Positions 9,525 through 17,335 of a DNA stretch of 64,000 nucleotides are shown here, one piece after another. The position numbers and the translations under genes are program-made. The stretch's first letter is position 1. Every line of letters starts with the position of its first letter. The stretch comes from CAVUCH01 sp963697705. GTDB taxonomy: Bacteria > Acidobacteriota > Vicinamibacteria > Vicinamibacterales > JAENWD01. The stretch is from NCBI GenBank assembly GCA_963697705.1, contig CAVOPA010000006.1, forward strand, positions 186,001-250,000. Direction: 5' to 3'. The notes under the pieces are model-generated. The model saw only the letters and a program-made list of their open reading frames with translations. It was not told where the DNA came from and did no database searches.

Positions 9525-9808
9525 TGGGCGGCCCGCCGCAGCTTGCGTACGATCGCCGCTCGAGCCGCGCGCCGGTCGTGGACGTCGTACTCACGCGCCT
9601 CCAGGTCCGGCGGATCCGGGAACTGCTCGAAAATTCGGCCGACCGTCGTCCGAACGTCTCCCTGCGTTCCTCGTCCGCCGAGCGTGGCATACCGCTCGTC
9701 GATGGCTTCACGCACCACGTCTGACAGCGTCACTCCGCGCTCACGAAGGGACTGCGCCGTGCGGACCCGCTCGGCGGACCAATGGCCCCGCCGTCTGGTG
9801 GGCGGCAG
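9521..9808 (-). CDS. Ribbon-helix-helix antitoxin-like partner of VapC, start uncertain
   Basis: The open frame overlapping vapC encodes VRTAQSLRERGVTLSDVVRE, a ribbon-helix-helix-like segment. The C-terminal half (EQFPDPPDLEAREYDVHDRR) resembles the extended toxin-binding tail of VapB/RHH antitoxins. No ATG, GTG or TTG lies at a sensible distance: the nearest plausible start is CTG 9808, 12 bases after GGAGGG. Other possibilities are a start much further upstream inside the antisense of the sigma gene, or a damaged start codon. The stop TGA overlaps the vapC GTG. The promoter region is shared with the divergent ECF sigma gene. Confidence 0.55.
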   Translation of the reverse strand: MPPTRRRGHWSAERVRTAQSLRERGVTLSDVVREAIDERYATLGGRGTQGDVRTTVGRIFEQFPDPPDLEAREYDVHDRRAARAAIVRKLRRAAQ

Positions 9809-9901
9809 GTACGCGTTGGACCCTCCGTCCAGCCCAGTGCAGGAGCGCCTCAGCCGCCCGAAGCTAACGCCGGCTCCTCCGCCCCGTCTAATCTCCTGAC
9901 T

Positions 9902-10462
9902 GTGAACGAGGCCGACGCCACCATCCTGACGCGGGCGAAAGCAGGACATCGTGACGCCTTCCGCTCGATCGTCGAGCGGCACAGCGCTGGTGTGTTCCGG
10001 GTGGCGTACCGGCTGACCCGGAGTGAAGAGGACGCGGAGGACGTGGTGCAGGAGACGTTTCTGAAGGCCTATTCCGAGCTCGACAGCTTCGAAGGCCGGG
10101 CCTCTCTCGCCACCTGGCTGCACCGGATCGCCGCGAATTGCTCCATCGATCTCATCAGGCGTCGTCCGGCCGAGAGCGCGCCGTTCGACGCCGAGCCCGT
10201 CGTGATGCGCGCCGCCAGCGCGGCGCCAGGCCCCGAGCGGCAGGCGGCCGGCCGCGAGATGCGCGACCACGTGGAGGCGGCGCTCGCAGAGCTCACGCCG
10301 CTCGAGCGTGCTGCCTTCACCTTGCGTCACCTCGAAGAGCAATCGATCGAGGAGATCTGCGGGATTCTCGGGCAGAGCCCCTCGGCAACCCGGCACAGCA
10401 TCTTCCGGGCGGTGGCAAAGATCCGGCGCGCGCTCGCACCGATCGTCGGAGTGCAGCGATGA
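9902..10462 (+). CDS. ECF-type RNA polymerase sigma factor
   Basis: 186 residues from GTG 9902; the frame is open from 9782, but those 40 residues are Pro/Ser-rich and outside the family. Region 2 is seen as HRDAFRSIVERHSAGVFRVA then DAEDVVQETFLKAYSEL, and region 4 as LTPLERAAFTLRHLEEQSIE with the helix-turn-helix GILGQSPSATRHSIFRAV. It would recruit RNA polymerase to promoters of an envelope-related regulon, probably including its own. The stop overlaps the anti-sigma start (ATGA, 10459-10462), making a coupled sigma/anti-sigma pair. It is the first gene of a four-gene operon. Confidence 0.92.
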   Translation: MNEADATILTRAKAGHRDAFRSIVERHSAGVFRVAYRLTRSEEDAEDVVQETFLKAYSELDSFEGRASLATWLHRIAANCSIDLIRRRPAESAPFDAEPVVMRAASAAPGPERQAAGREMRDHVEAALAELTPLERAAFTLRHLEEQSIEEICGILGQSPSATRHSIFRAVAKIRRALAPIVGVQR

Positions 10463-11238
10463 ACCACATAGCCGAGGACCTGCTGATCGCGGTCGTGCTC
10501 GACGAGGCGGAGCCGGATACGCGCGCCGAGGTCGATATCCACCTCGCCACGTGCGACCGCTGCCGGAAGGATGCCGAGGAGCTGCGCCGCGTTCTCCAAT
10601 CGGCGGCGATCGACGACGTGCCTGAGCGCGGATCGGACTACGGCGCACGTGTGTGGGCCCGCCTCGAGCCGCGTCTCCCTGCCCCTGCCGCGCGCAGATT
10701 GAATTGGGGTGACGCGCGGCCATGGCTCGCCGCGGCCGCCGTGGCACTGCTGGCCGTCAGCGCCTTCGTCGCCGGCCGATGGTCGGGGCCGCGCGCGGAT
10801 TCGTCCTCGAACGCGGAAACGCCGCTTGCCGCTTCGATCCGCCCTCAGTCGATTCGTGAGCGCGTGGTCCTCGCCGCCGTCGGCGACCACGTCGAGCGGG
10901 CAGAACGCGGGCTCGTGGAGCTCGCCCACGCGAGCGGACGGGGCACGGTCGACATCACCGCGGAACAGGCCTGGGCGCGCCGGCTGCTCGAGGCCAACCG
11001 TCTGTATCGCCAGTCACTGCAGGACGCCTCCTCCCCGGCGCTCGCCGATCTGCTCGGCGAGCTCGAGCCGATCCTGCTCGAACTCGTCAACAGCCCGGGC
11101 CGGCTCACGGAGGCCGAGGTCCGGGCGCTGCAGTCCCGCATCGAGGAGCGCAGCCTCGTCTTCAAGCTGCGTGTCACCGGGGCGCAGATGCGTGCGCGAC
11201 AGCGGACGCTGCTTCACAACGGAGAACCGACATCATGA
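10459..11238 (+). CDS. Zinc-finger anti-sigma factor, membrane-bound
   Basis: 259 residues. The N-terminal anti-sigma zinc finger is clear as HLATCDRC (H28, C32, C35, the HxxxCxxC pattern). It binds the co-encoded ECF sigma factor. One transmembrane helix (WLAAAAVALLAVSAFVAG, about 88-105) leads to a helical C-terminal region of ~150 residues outside the membrane, which presumably senses the signal. Start and stop both overlap neighbours by four bases (ATGA at 10459 and 11235), so translation is coupled through the operon. Confidence 0.9.
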   Translation: MNHIAEDLLIAVVLDEAEPDTRAEVDIHLATCDRCRKDAEELRRVLQSAAIDDVPERGSDYGARVWARLEPRLPAPAARRLNWGDARPWLAAAAVALLAVSAFVAGRWSGPRADSSSNAETPLAASIRPQSIRERVVLAAVGDHVERAERGLVELAHASGRGTVDITAEQAWARRLLEANRLYRQSLQDASSPALADLLGELEPILLELVNSPGRLTEAEVRALQSRIEERSLVFKLRVTGAQMRARQRTLLHNGEPTS

Positions 11239-12434
11239 TCGCCGAGCTCACACTGATCCTCGCGCTGGCAGGTGCGGGAGACGCGTCTGCCGTCATCCCT
11301 GCCCTGGCTGAGGACATGCAGTCGCAAGAGGGAACGCTCTACGCGCAGGGCACCGCCGCGCTCGATCAGCGCGACTGGGATACCGCCGCGAAGACCTTCG
11401 AGCGGGCCGCCGCGCTCAAGGGCGAGCGCGCGGATGCCGCGCTCTACTGGCGCGCCTACGCGCTGCAGAAGAGCGGCCGGCGAGACGAGGCGTTGCAGTC
11501 GATTGCCGCGCTCAGATCGGCGTACCCGCGCAGCCGCTGGATCAAGGATGCCGCCGCGCTCGATCTCGAGATCCGCCAGGCGAGCGGACAGGCCCCGGCC
11601 GTCGACACGGCGGGCACGGACGACCTGAAGCTGATGGCCCTCGGCGGGCTGATGAACGCCGATCCCGCCCGCGCGCTGCCGCTCATCAAGCAGATGCTGG
11701 CGCGGTCGCCGACCGATGCCGTGCGTGACCGCGCGATGTTCGTGCTGGCCCAGAGCGGCTCGCCGGAGGCGCGCCAGGTGCTGCTGGATATGGCGAAGGG
11801 CAATGCCGATGCCGAGGTGCAGGCGACCGCGATCCGCTACCTCGGTCTCTTCGGCGGCAACGAGAGCCGGCAGGCGCTCGTCGAGATCTACGGTGCGACG
11901 GCGAACACGCAGGCGCGTAAGGCCGTCCTGAATGCGCTGATGCTCGCCGGCGCCCGCGAGCAGCTGACGGCGATCGCGCGGAAGGAGACCTCGCCCGAGC
12001 TGCGCCGGGAGGCCATCAATCAGCTCGGCGTGTCTGGCGCGCGCACGGAGCTCGATCAGCTCTATCAGCAGGAGAAGAGCCCCGAGGTGCGGCAGGCCGT
12101 GATCAACGCCCTGTTCGTCAGCGGGGCCGTGGACCAGATGACAGCCCTGGCTACGAAGGAGACGGACGCGGAGCTTCGGCGCGACGCCGTGCAGCGTCTG
12201 GGCCTCATGGGCATGGGCACGGCGGCAACGCTGAAGGAGATCTACGCGAACGAGCGTGACCCGCGCGTGAAGGGGGCTGTGCTGCACGCGTTCTTCGTCC
12301 AGGGCAACGCGGCGGCGCTGGTCGAGATCGCGCGTCACGAGCAGGACCCCGGCCGGAAGAAGGATGCCGTGCAGATGCTGTCCCTGATGAATTCGAAGGA
12401 AGCAACGGATTACATGATGGAGCTGCTGAAATGA
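11235..12434 (+). CDS. Exported HEAT-repeat protein
   Basis: 399 residues. A weak N-terminal signal (IAELTLILALAGAGDASAV) is followed by one TPR-like unit (DQRDWDTAAKTFERAAALKG). A series of HEAT-like repeats of about 31 residues then fills the rest, for example PELRREAINQLGVSGARTEL and AELRRDAVQRLGLMGMGTAA. HEAT solenoids bind proteins. Encoded in the sigma/anti-sigma operon, it may be a periplasmic regulator or effector of that system; this is inference. It begins with an ATGA overlap at 11235 and ends with another at 12431. Confidence 0.88.
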   Translation: MIAELTLILALAGAGDASAVIPALAEDMQSQEGTLYAQGTAALDQRDWDTAAKTFERAAALKGERADAALYWRAYALQKSGRRDEALQSIAALRSAYPRSRWIKDAAALDLEIRQASGQAPAVDTAGTDDLKLMALGGLMNADPARALPLIKQMLARSPTDAVRDRAMFVLAQSGSPEARQVLLDMAKGNADAEVQATAIRYLGLFGGNESRQALVEIYGATANTQARKAVLNALMLAGAREQLTAIARKETSPELRREAINQLGVSGARTELDQLYQQEKSPEVRQAVINALFVSGAVDQMTALATKETDAELRRDAVQRLGLMGMGTAATLKEIYANERDPRVKGAVLHAFFVQGNAAALVEIARHEQDPGRKKDAVQMLSLMNSKEATDYMMELLK

Positions 12435-13603
12435 GCATCCGTGGCGTTCTCGTGGCCGGCGTCTACTCCGTGTCCATCGCCATGGGCGGCCTCGCAGGAG
12501 GTTCGGCCGGGCCTGCGGGCGCTTCCCTCGTCGCCAGTGCCGAAGCACCCGCGCCGCAGTCCGAAGCCGCCGGGCAGCGCGCCGCTGCGCTGCCCGTCCG
12601 CTCCACCCACATCGAGCGCCGTGATGCTGGGTCTGGATTGGGCCCCGTCATGGCGGCGATCGCACAGCACGACGCGGGGCCTGCCTGGCTGGCGTGGACG
12701 GTGCCTGCTGTGCAGCACGAGCGGCATGGATCCGATGAGCGGAACCGCGACTGGCACCGCGAGAACACCGGTTGCGTGCTCGACGACGATGGTCACTTCC
12801 AGAACGGGAGCTCGACCAACGGCGACACGACGAGCCTCGTCGTGCTCGTGCGCGTCACCGGCGGCGTGGTCGATCGCGTGACGTTCACCGATGCCCGCTG
12901 CACGGTGGAGGCGGGCACGCGCACGGTCTACTGGATGGACGGTGTGCGGCACGACGACAGCGTGGTGGTGTTGGCGAAGGTCGTGCGGCGAGAGGGTGCG
13001 GACCTGCAGAACGCGCCGGCCTCGCGCCACACCCCCGATCAGACGAAGAGCGCCGCCCTGGCGGCCATCGCGCTGACGGACGATCCCTCGGCGGATCGCG
13101 TGCTGGAGGAACTGGTGGCGCCCGCCTCCCCCGCGTCACTGCGCCGCGACGCCGCGTTCTGGATGGGTGCGGCGCGCGGTGCGGCAGGCGCCGGCGTGAT
13201 CGATCGCTTGTCGCGCACGGACAAGGACGAGTCGTTCAGGGAGCACCTCACGTTCGTGCTCACGCTGACGGGAGACACCGGCCTCGAGCGCCTGATCGAC
13301 ATGGCACGGCACGACGACTCCCCGCGCGTCAGGAGCCAGGCACTCTTCTGGGTGGCGCAGAAGGCCGGAGAGCGCGCCGCCGGCACGCTCGCGCATGCCG
13401 TCGAAGACGATCCGGACGTGGAGGTGCGGAAGCGCGCGGTGTTCGCCATCAGCCAGCTCCCCAGGGACGAAGGCGTGCCCAAGCTGATTGCGCTCGCCGG
13501 CACGCACCGCGACGCCGAGGTACGCAAGCAGGCGATGTTCTGGCTTGGCCAGACCGGCGATCCCCGCGCGCTGACGTTCTTCGAACAGGTGCTCGGGCGC
13601 TAA
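12431..13603 (+). CDS. Exported HEAT-repeat protein
   Basis: 390 residues, last gene of the ECF operon. The N-terminus (VLVAGVYSVSIAMGGLAGGS) looks like a signal peptide. A middle domain of unknown type (about residues 90-190, with paired Cys in ENTGCVLDD and TDARCTVEA) precedes C-terminal HEAT repeats such as PRVRSQALFWVAQKAGERAA and AEVRKQAMFWLGQTGDPRAL. The two Cys could form a disulfide in the periplasm. It is paralogous in its repeat region to the preceding gene. A palindromic GGTTCC array begins about 125 bases after its stop. Confidence 0.87.
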   Translation: MSIRGVLVAGVYSVSIAMGGLAGGSAGPAGASLVASAEAPAPQSEAAGQRAAALPVRSTHIERRDAGSGLGPVMAAIAQHDAGPAWLAWTVPAVQHERHGSDERNRDWHRENTGCVLDDDGHFQNGSSTNGDTTSLVVLVRVTGGVVDRVTFTDARCTVEAGTRTVYWMDGVRHDDSVVVLAKVVRREGADLQNAPASRHTPDQTKSAALAAIALTDDPSADRVLEELVAPASPASLRRDAAFWMGAARGAAGAGVIDRLSRTDKDESFREHLTFVLTLTGDTGLERLIDMARHDDSPRVRSQALFWVAQKAGERAAGTLAHAVEDDPDVEVRKRAVFAISQLPRDEGVPKLIALAGTHRDAEVRKQAMFWLGQTGDPRALTFFEQVLGR

Positions 13604-13729
13604 CCCTTCGCTAACCCCGGAACTCCAAAGAAACGGGCTCGCCGCCCACGACATCTTGTGGCCGGAGACCTCGAGAACTACAAGCGTCCGTTTCATGCCA
13701 CAAGGTGTGTCGCAGACACGTGGGGCACT

Positions 13730-13995
13730 CACTTGTGTTGGTAGGGTTCCGGGTTCTGGGTCCCAGGGTGAGTTCCTCGTTCCTCGTTCGTTCCAGGTTC
13801 CGCGGGGGTTCAACGGTTCCGGGTGCCTGGATTCCGAGTTCCAGGTCGTCGCAGGCTCGATTGCAGCAACGGGGCGATCAGGAACCCGGCGCTCGGAATC
13901 CGGAACCCGTGAACAAGCAACTTGGAACGAACCCGGAACCCGGAACCCAACCTGGAACCCAGAACCCGGAACCCGGAACCGTCCCAACACAAGTG
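13730..13995. repeat. Family A palindromic GGTTCC/GGAACC element (A1)
   Basis: The left arm consists of short GGTTCCGGGTTC-like units. The right arm is their complement, ending in GGAACCCGGAACC, and the element is bounded by CACTTGTGTTGG and its exact inverse CCAACACAAGTG. The centre holds TCGTCGCAGGCTCGATTG, which reappears inverted in element A4. It fills most of the 419-base gap between two convergent operons and could act as a bidirectional structured terminator or be a dispersed MITE/REP-like element. The arms are open in several frames, so apparent ORFs here are artefacts. Confidence 0.85.
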
Positions 13996-14022
13996 GGTTC
14001 GCGGTCTAACAGGCCCCGTGTG

Positions 14023-14793
14023 TCACTTGAGGATCGTCGCCTTCAGTTCCAGGGTCACCCGGCGATCCCCTTCCGGGTCCGCCGACTGCGCCACGACGAG
14101 CGGTTTCCCGTTCTCGAGGATGACGGACACGCTCTGGCGAATGCCGCTGTCGCGTGCGACGCGCTGGGTCCCGCTCTCGCCGAACTCGACGCTGCCGCGG
14201 TTGTAGTCGAGCGTGACCTGCGCCTGCACGCGGTTGTCGTCTCGAATGCGGCCGCGTGCATCCATGTTCAGCGGCACGCGCGTGAAACTGTCGGTCCCGA
14301 CCGGGACCATCGCTGACGATCGCACCGAGCCGGAATCGCCATCGACGAGCGTGATGCTCACCACCTTCCGGCCGAGCGTCTGGTCGCCGCGCGATTCGGT
14401 CACGGTGGCGTCGATGCGGATGTTCACTCCTTTCGAGACGTACTGCGGCTCCACGACGGCTCGTGGCGGTTCGCCCGCAATGGCGGGCCGTGCCTGCGTA
14501 CGAGGGGTAGCCCGCGTCGGTGCCGCCGGCGGCGGCGGCGGCGGCTGTCGCGCGGGTGTGTCCTCGTCCTCACGTGAGGGGCCCTGCGGCGGCGCGGGCG
14601 CTGGCGGGGGCGGCGGTGGCGTGGTGGCCTGCGCAGGCACGGCCGCGAGAGCCCACTGCGCTGACACCGTGTAGTGCCCGCCTTCAGGCGGGCCGTCCCG
14701 TACGGTGGCCTCTTGTGCCCGCACGCTCACGGCCACCGCGAGCATCGTCAACAGCGTGCCCGCTACCGTCCTCCTCCACATCCGCATCGACAT
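14023..14793 (-). CDS. Secreted Pro-rich protein of unknown function, ECF operon 2
   Basis: 256 residues. An N-terminal signal peptide (VAGTLLTMLAVAVSVRAQ) precedes a low-complexity proline stretch (about residues 58-95). A beta-rich C-terminal domain follows (VNIRIDATVTESRG ... VILENGKPLVVAQSADPEGD) that I cannot assign. It starts three bases after the anti-sigma stop, so it is the third gene of a sigma/anti-sigma operon. A family F hairpin (14671-14699) lies in frame just after the signal peptide and encodes GPPEGGHYT, so the mature N-terminus seems to have been lengthened by a repeat insertion. Confidence 0.78.
   Translation of the reverse strand: MSMRMWRRTVAGTLLTMLAVAVSVRAQEATVRDGPPEGGHYTVSAQWALAAVPAQATTPPPPPPAPAPPQGPSREDEDTPARQPPPPPPAAPTRATPRTQARPAIAGEPPRAVVEPQYVSKGVNIRIDATVTESRGDQTLGRKVVSITLVDGDSGSVRSSAMVPVGTDSFTRVPLNMDARGRIRDDNRVQAQVTLDYNRGSVEFGESGTQRVARDSGIRQSVSVILENGKPLVVAQSADPEGDRRVTLELKATILK
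14671..14699 (-). repeat. Family F REP-like hairpin inside a coding sequence
   Basis: GTAGTG is followed by the stem GCCCGCC, loop TTCA and stem GGCGGGC. The same sequence occurs several times in the spacer at 62241-62452. Here it sits in the coding region of the secreted protein at 14023-14793 without breaking the frame. Confidence 0.85.
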
Positions 14794-14796
14794 GAC

Positions 14797-15420
14797 TCAC
14801 TCCTTCCCTGGACGATTCAGTTCGCGTGTTTCAAGGGGCGCGACCGACAGTTGCTCCACTTCCAGTTGTGCCACTCGTAAGGGCGGCTCTTCGATCGGGT
14901 CGACCCTGAGGGGTTCGGGCGGATCGAGCGGTGGCACCGCCGCGTCCCATGGCTCCGCAAGGCGCAGAGGCGTGAACCGGCGGCCCCTGGCAAGGCGGCG
15001 GGGCGCCTGCTCGTTCTCGCCGCCGCCGCTCTCGCGCGCGGCATCCGGGAGCGCCGGCGAGGTGGTTGTGGCGGTTCGCTCACCGTTCCCGAGCGGCGCC
15101 GACCGTGGCGCCGGGACTGTCCTGGTTTGCTGCGGCACGCGCGATCCTGCTCCACGGCGATCCGCCGACCGCCACAGGGCGACTCCGAGAACCGCGACCA
15201 GCACCGCGACTGCCACGGCGATTGCGGGCCTCGCGCGGAGACGCATGTCGAAGCCGAGCACAGTCGCGAGCCTCCGCCGGCGGCGACTCTGGCCTCCCGC
15301 GGCGATGCTGGCCATGACCTGCGCATGCAGGTCAGCCGGACGGTCTTCGTCCGCCACGATCGCTCGGAGCGCCCGATCGAGCTGCGCGTCAAACACGTCG
15401 TCCCCGGGCCGGTGGCTCAT
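14797..15420 (-). CDS. Membrane-bound anti-sigma-like protein
   Basis: 207 residues from ATG 15420, which overlaps the sigma-factor stop (ATGA, 15417-15420). A cytoplasmic N-terminal region (about 65 residues, VFDAQLDRALRAIVADEDRP) precedes one membrane helix (RPAIAVAVAVLVAVLGVALW), then a Pro/Glu-rich extracytoplasmic tail. Unlike the anti-sigma factor at 10459 it has no HxxxCxxC zinc finger, so the anti-sigma role rests on position, coupling and topology. Confidence 0.75.
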   Translation of the reverse strand: MSHRPGDDVFDAQLDRALRAIVADEDRPADLHAQVMASIAAGGQSRRRRRLATVLGFDMRLRARPAIAVAVAVLVAVLGVALWRSADRRGAGSRVPQQTRTVPAPRSAPLGNGERTATTTSPALPDAARESGGGENEQAPRRLARGRRFTPLRLAEPWDAAVPPLDPPEPLRVDPIEEPPLRVAQLEVEQLSVAPLETRELNRPGKE

Positions 15421-16007
15421 CGCATCGCCTCGCGGCTCGCGGTCGCGAGCTGTTGCTTCAACCGGCGGCGCGCGTCCATCACGCGCCACTTCAGCGTGCC
15501 GCTCGGGACGCCCAGCATCACCGACATCTCCTCGTAGGTGCAGTCGCCGGCGGCGATGAGCATCAGTGGGTCGCGCAGCTTCGGCGGCAACGCGTGCACG
15601 AGCCTCTCGACCACCCGGACGAGCGCCTCATCCGACAGCCGGTCTTCAATTGCCCGCCCCGGCAGCACGGGTTCCTGGTACGCCTCGTCATCCGTGCTCG
15701 TAAACCGCCGCAGCCGGCGCCACACCGACTCTCGCCGCGTCAGCGCGTGGCGCCAGGTGACGGCGAGAAGCCACGTCCTGAACTGCGCGTCGCCGCGAAA
15801 ACCTGCGAGCTTGTGCCATGCAGCCACCAGCGCCTCTTGAGCCACGTCCTCGGCGTCTTCCCGTGACCGGCAGACGATGCGCGCCGTCCGCAGGACCGCG
15901 TCCTGGTGCCGGCGCACGAGCTCACCGAACGCGGCCGTATCACCCAGGCGGGCCTGCTCGACGAGCTCCGCGTCGGTCACACAGGGTATAGAGGGCGCAG
16001 GGCGCAC
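15417..16007 (-). CDS. ECF-type RNA polymerase sigma factor
   Basis: Up to 196 residues. The first possible start is GTG 16007; GTG 15980, giving VTDAELVEQARLGDTAAF, fits the family better. Region 2 reads FGELVRRHQDAVLRTARIV then EDAEDVAQEALVAAWHKLA. Region 4 reads LPPKLRDPLMLIAAGDCTYE with helix-turn-helix EEMSVMLGVPSGTLKWRVMD. TATACC about ten bases before GTG 15980 could be a -10 element of a nearly leaderless transcript. It heads a three-gene operon convergent with the other ECF operon. Confidence 0.9.
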   Translation of the reverse strand: MRPAPSIPCVTDAELVEQARLGDTAAFGELVRRHQDAVLRTARIVCRSREDAEDVAQEALVAAWHKLAGFRGDAQFRTWLLAVTWRHALTRRESVWRRLRRFTSTDDEAYQEPVLPGRAIEDRLSDEALVRVVERLVHALPPKLRDPLMLIAAGDCTYEEMSVMLGVPSGTLKWRVMDARRRLKQQLATASREAMR

Positions 16008-16020
16008 GACGGTTGGTACT

Positions 16021-16169
16021 TCGAAATTCGGAATGCGGAATGCGGAGTTCGGAATTAGCTACGAATTTGGAGTTCGGAATTCGGAAGTATTGCGGAATGC
16101 AGGAGGTGGTCAGTGCGGAGCCGCACGTATTGTGGCCCGGGGCTGCTGATGTTTGTCAGCCCGGGCGTG
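16021..16169 (+). repeat. Family B repeat, left copy of an inverted pair
   Basis: GGAATTCGG/GGAATGCGG units are followed by a unique tail containing GCGGAATGCAGGAGGTGGTC and CCCGGGGCTGCTGAT. The same unit array and tail occur in reverse orientation at 17191-17335. The intervening 1.0 kb holds the mug gene. From 16170 to about 16330 the spacer continues as AC-rich simple sequence (CAACCCACAACC-type), with no gene seen. Confidence 0.85.
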
Positions 16170-16390
16170 ACCGCCCAACCCACAACCAACAACTGACCCG
16201 CAACACTCACAACCCGCCAACCTCCAACAGCAGACCAATCGCGAACCCACAACCCACGACACGGCCAACGCGCATGAGACCGACGGCACAAACCGGCCCC
16301 AAAACCCAGCACTACAATGTTCACGCACGTACGCGGTGACCCTCAAATGAAGCGAGGTCGGCGTGAACCGCGGGACGTCGTTTCCATCGC

Positions 16391-16960
16391 ATGAGCTCCT
16401 CACCACGCCGGCGTTCGGCTGGCACGCCGCCCGCTCTGCTTCGCGACCGGATTGCCTCCGATCTTCGTGTGCTCTTCGTCGGCATCAACCCCGGGATGCG
16501 TTCCGCTGCGCTCGGCCATCATTTCGCCGGGCCTTCGAATCGGTTCTGGAAGCTACTTTACGAATCCGGACTGGTGCCCGAGCCGGTCACGTGGGCGGAT
16601 GACGACCGCCTGCTCGTCTGGGGCTTCGGGATCACGAACCTGGTGGCGCGCGCGACACCCGGCATCAACGATCTGCGCCCGGGCGAGCTATTGGCCGGGC
16701 GCCGCGCGCTCGTGGCGAAGGTGCGGCGATACCGGCCGGCGATAGTGGCACTGGTGGGTGTGACGATCTACCGCGCGGTCTTTCCCGATCTCGCCCGCGG
16801 AGCAGCCGTCGCGATCGGCGAGGCCGCCGAAACGCTCGGCAACGCCCGCCTGTTCGTGCTGCCGAACCCGAGCGGCCGGAACGCGAACTACTCCTACGGC
16901 GAAATGCTCGACGCGTTCAAAGGACTTCGCGACCTGGTCACGGATTTGGGGCGGGGTTGA
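16391..16960 (+). CDS. mug: G/U mismatch-specific uracil-DNA glycosylase (Mug family)
   Basis: 189 residues. The catalytic-loop motif GINPG is at 31-35, followed by FAGPSNRFWKLL. The C-terminal intercalation motif NPSGRN is at 159-164. Both are defining features of the Mug/TDG branch of uracil-DNA glycosylases, which excise uracil and ethenocytosine from mismatched duplexes. In Mug the Asn of GINPG activates water. The gene stands alone between two inverted copies of repeat family B, and a GGCGGCTGG array lies just after its stop. Confidence 0.9.
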   Translation: MSSSPRRRSAGTPPALLRDRIASDLRVLFVGINPGMRSAALGHHFAGPSNRFWKLLYESGLVPEPVTWADDDRLLVWGFGITNLVARATPGINDLRPGELLAGRRALVAKVRRYRPAIVALVGVTIYRAVFPDLARGAAVAIGEAAETLGNARLFVLPNPSGRNANYSYGEMLDAFKGLRDLVTDLGRG

Positions 16961-17008
16961 GTCCACGTGCTGAGTCCGGGCGTCGGTTGCGTTGGGTTGC
17001 AAGTCTTG

Positions 17009-17043
17009 CGGCTGGCGGCTGGCGGCTGGCGGCTGGCGGCTGG
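17009..17043 (+). repeat. Family E tandem array (GGCGGCT units)
   Basis: About five tandem copies of GGCGGCT occur in the 337-base gap after mug. A related GGCTGGAGGCTGG array separates the first two rhamnose genes at 59001. The gap otherwise holds the right copy of family B and no gene. Confidence 0.75.
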
Positions 17044-17190
17044 CCGATGGCCCCTGGGGGTTGGATGTCCAGCCTGTTCCCGGCGCGACACGTCACGCTC
17101 TGGCCGAGCAGAGGTGACGGCAAATTGCGCGTCTGGCCACGTTCCGTCGTTAAAGGGAGATCCTGCCGTTTGGCCGCGTTGCGTCGTGAA

Positions 17191-17335
17191 CGCCCGGGCT
17201 GAGATGATCAGCAGCCCCGGGCCGCCGGGCATGCGTTCCGCGCTGACCACCTCCTGCATTCCGCGATACTTCCGAATTCCGAACTCCGAATTCGAACCTA
17301 ATTCCGAACTCCGGATTCCGAATTCCGAATTCTGG
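17191..17335 (-). repeat. Family B repeat, right copy of an inverted pair
   Basis: Reverse-complement copy of 16021-16169, including the GAATGCAGGAGGTGGTC core and the CCGGGGCTGCTGAT tail. Its outer end overlaps the 3' end of the regulator gene at 17298 and supplies that protein's last residues. Confidence 0.85.

Noticed and set aside
13705..14316. Open frames through the family A arrays that encode NPEPGTRNP-type peptides
   Set aside because: They arise because the repeat units have no stops in several frames on both strands; no start context or conserved domain supports them. The same holds for frames at 33624-34274, 35952-36387 and 60298-60719.
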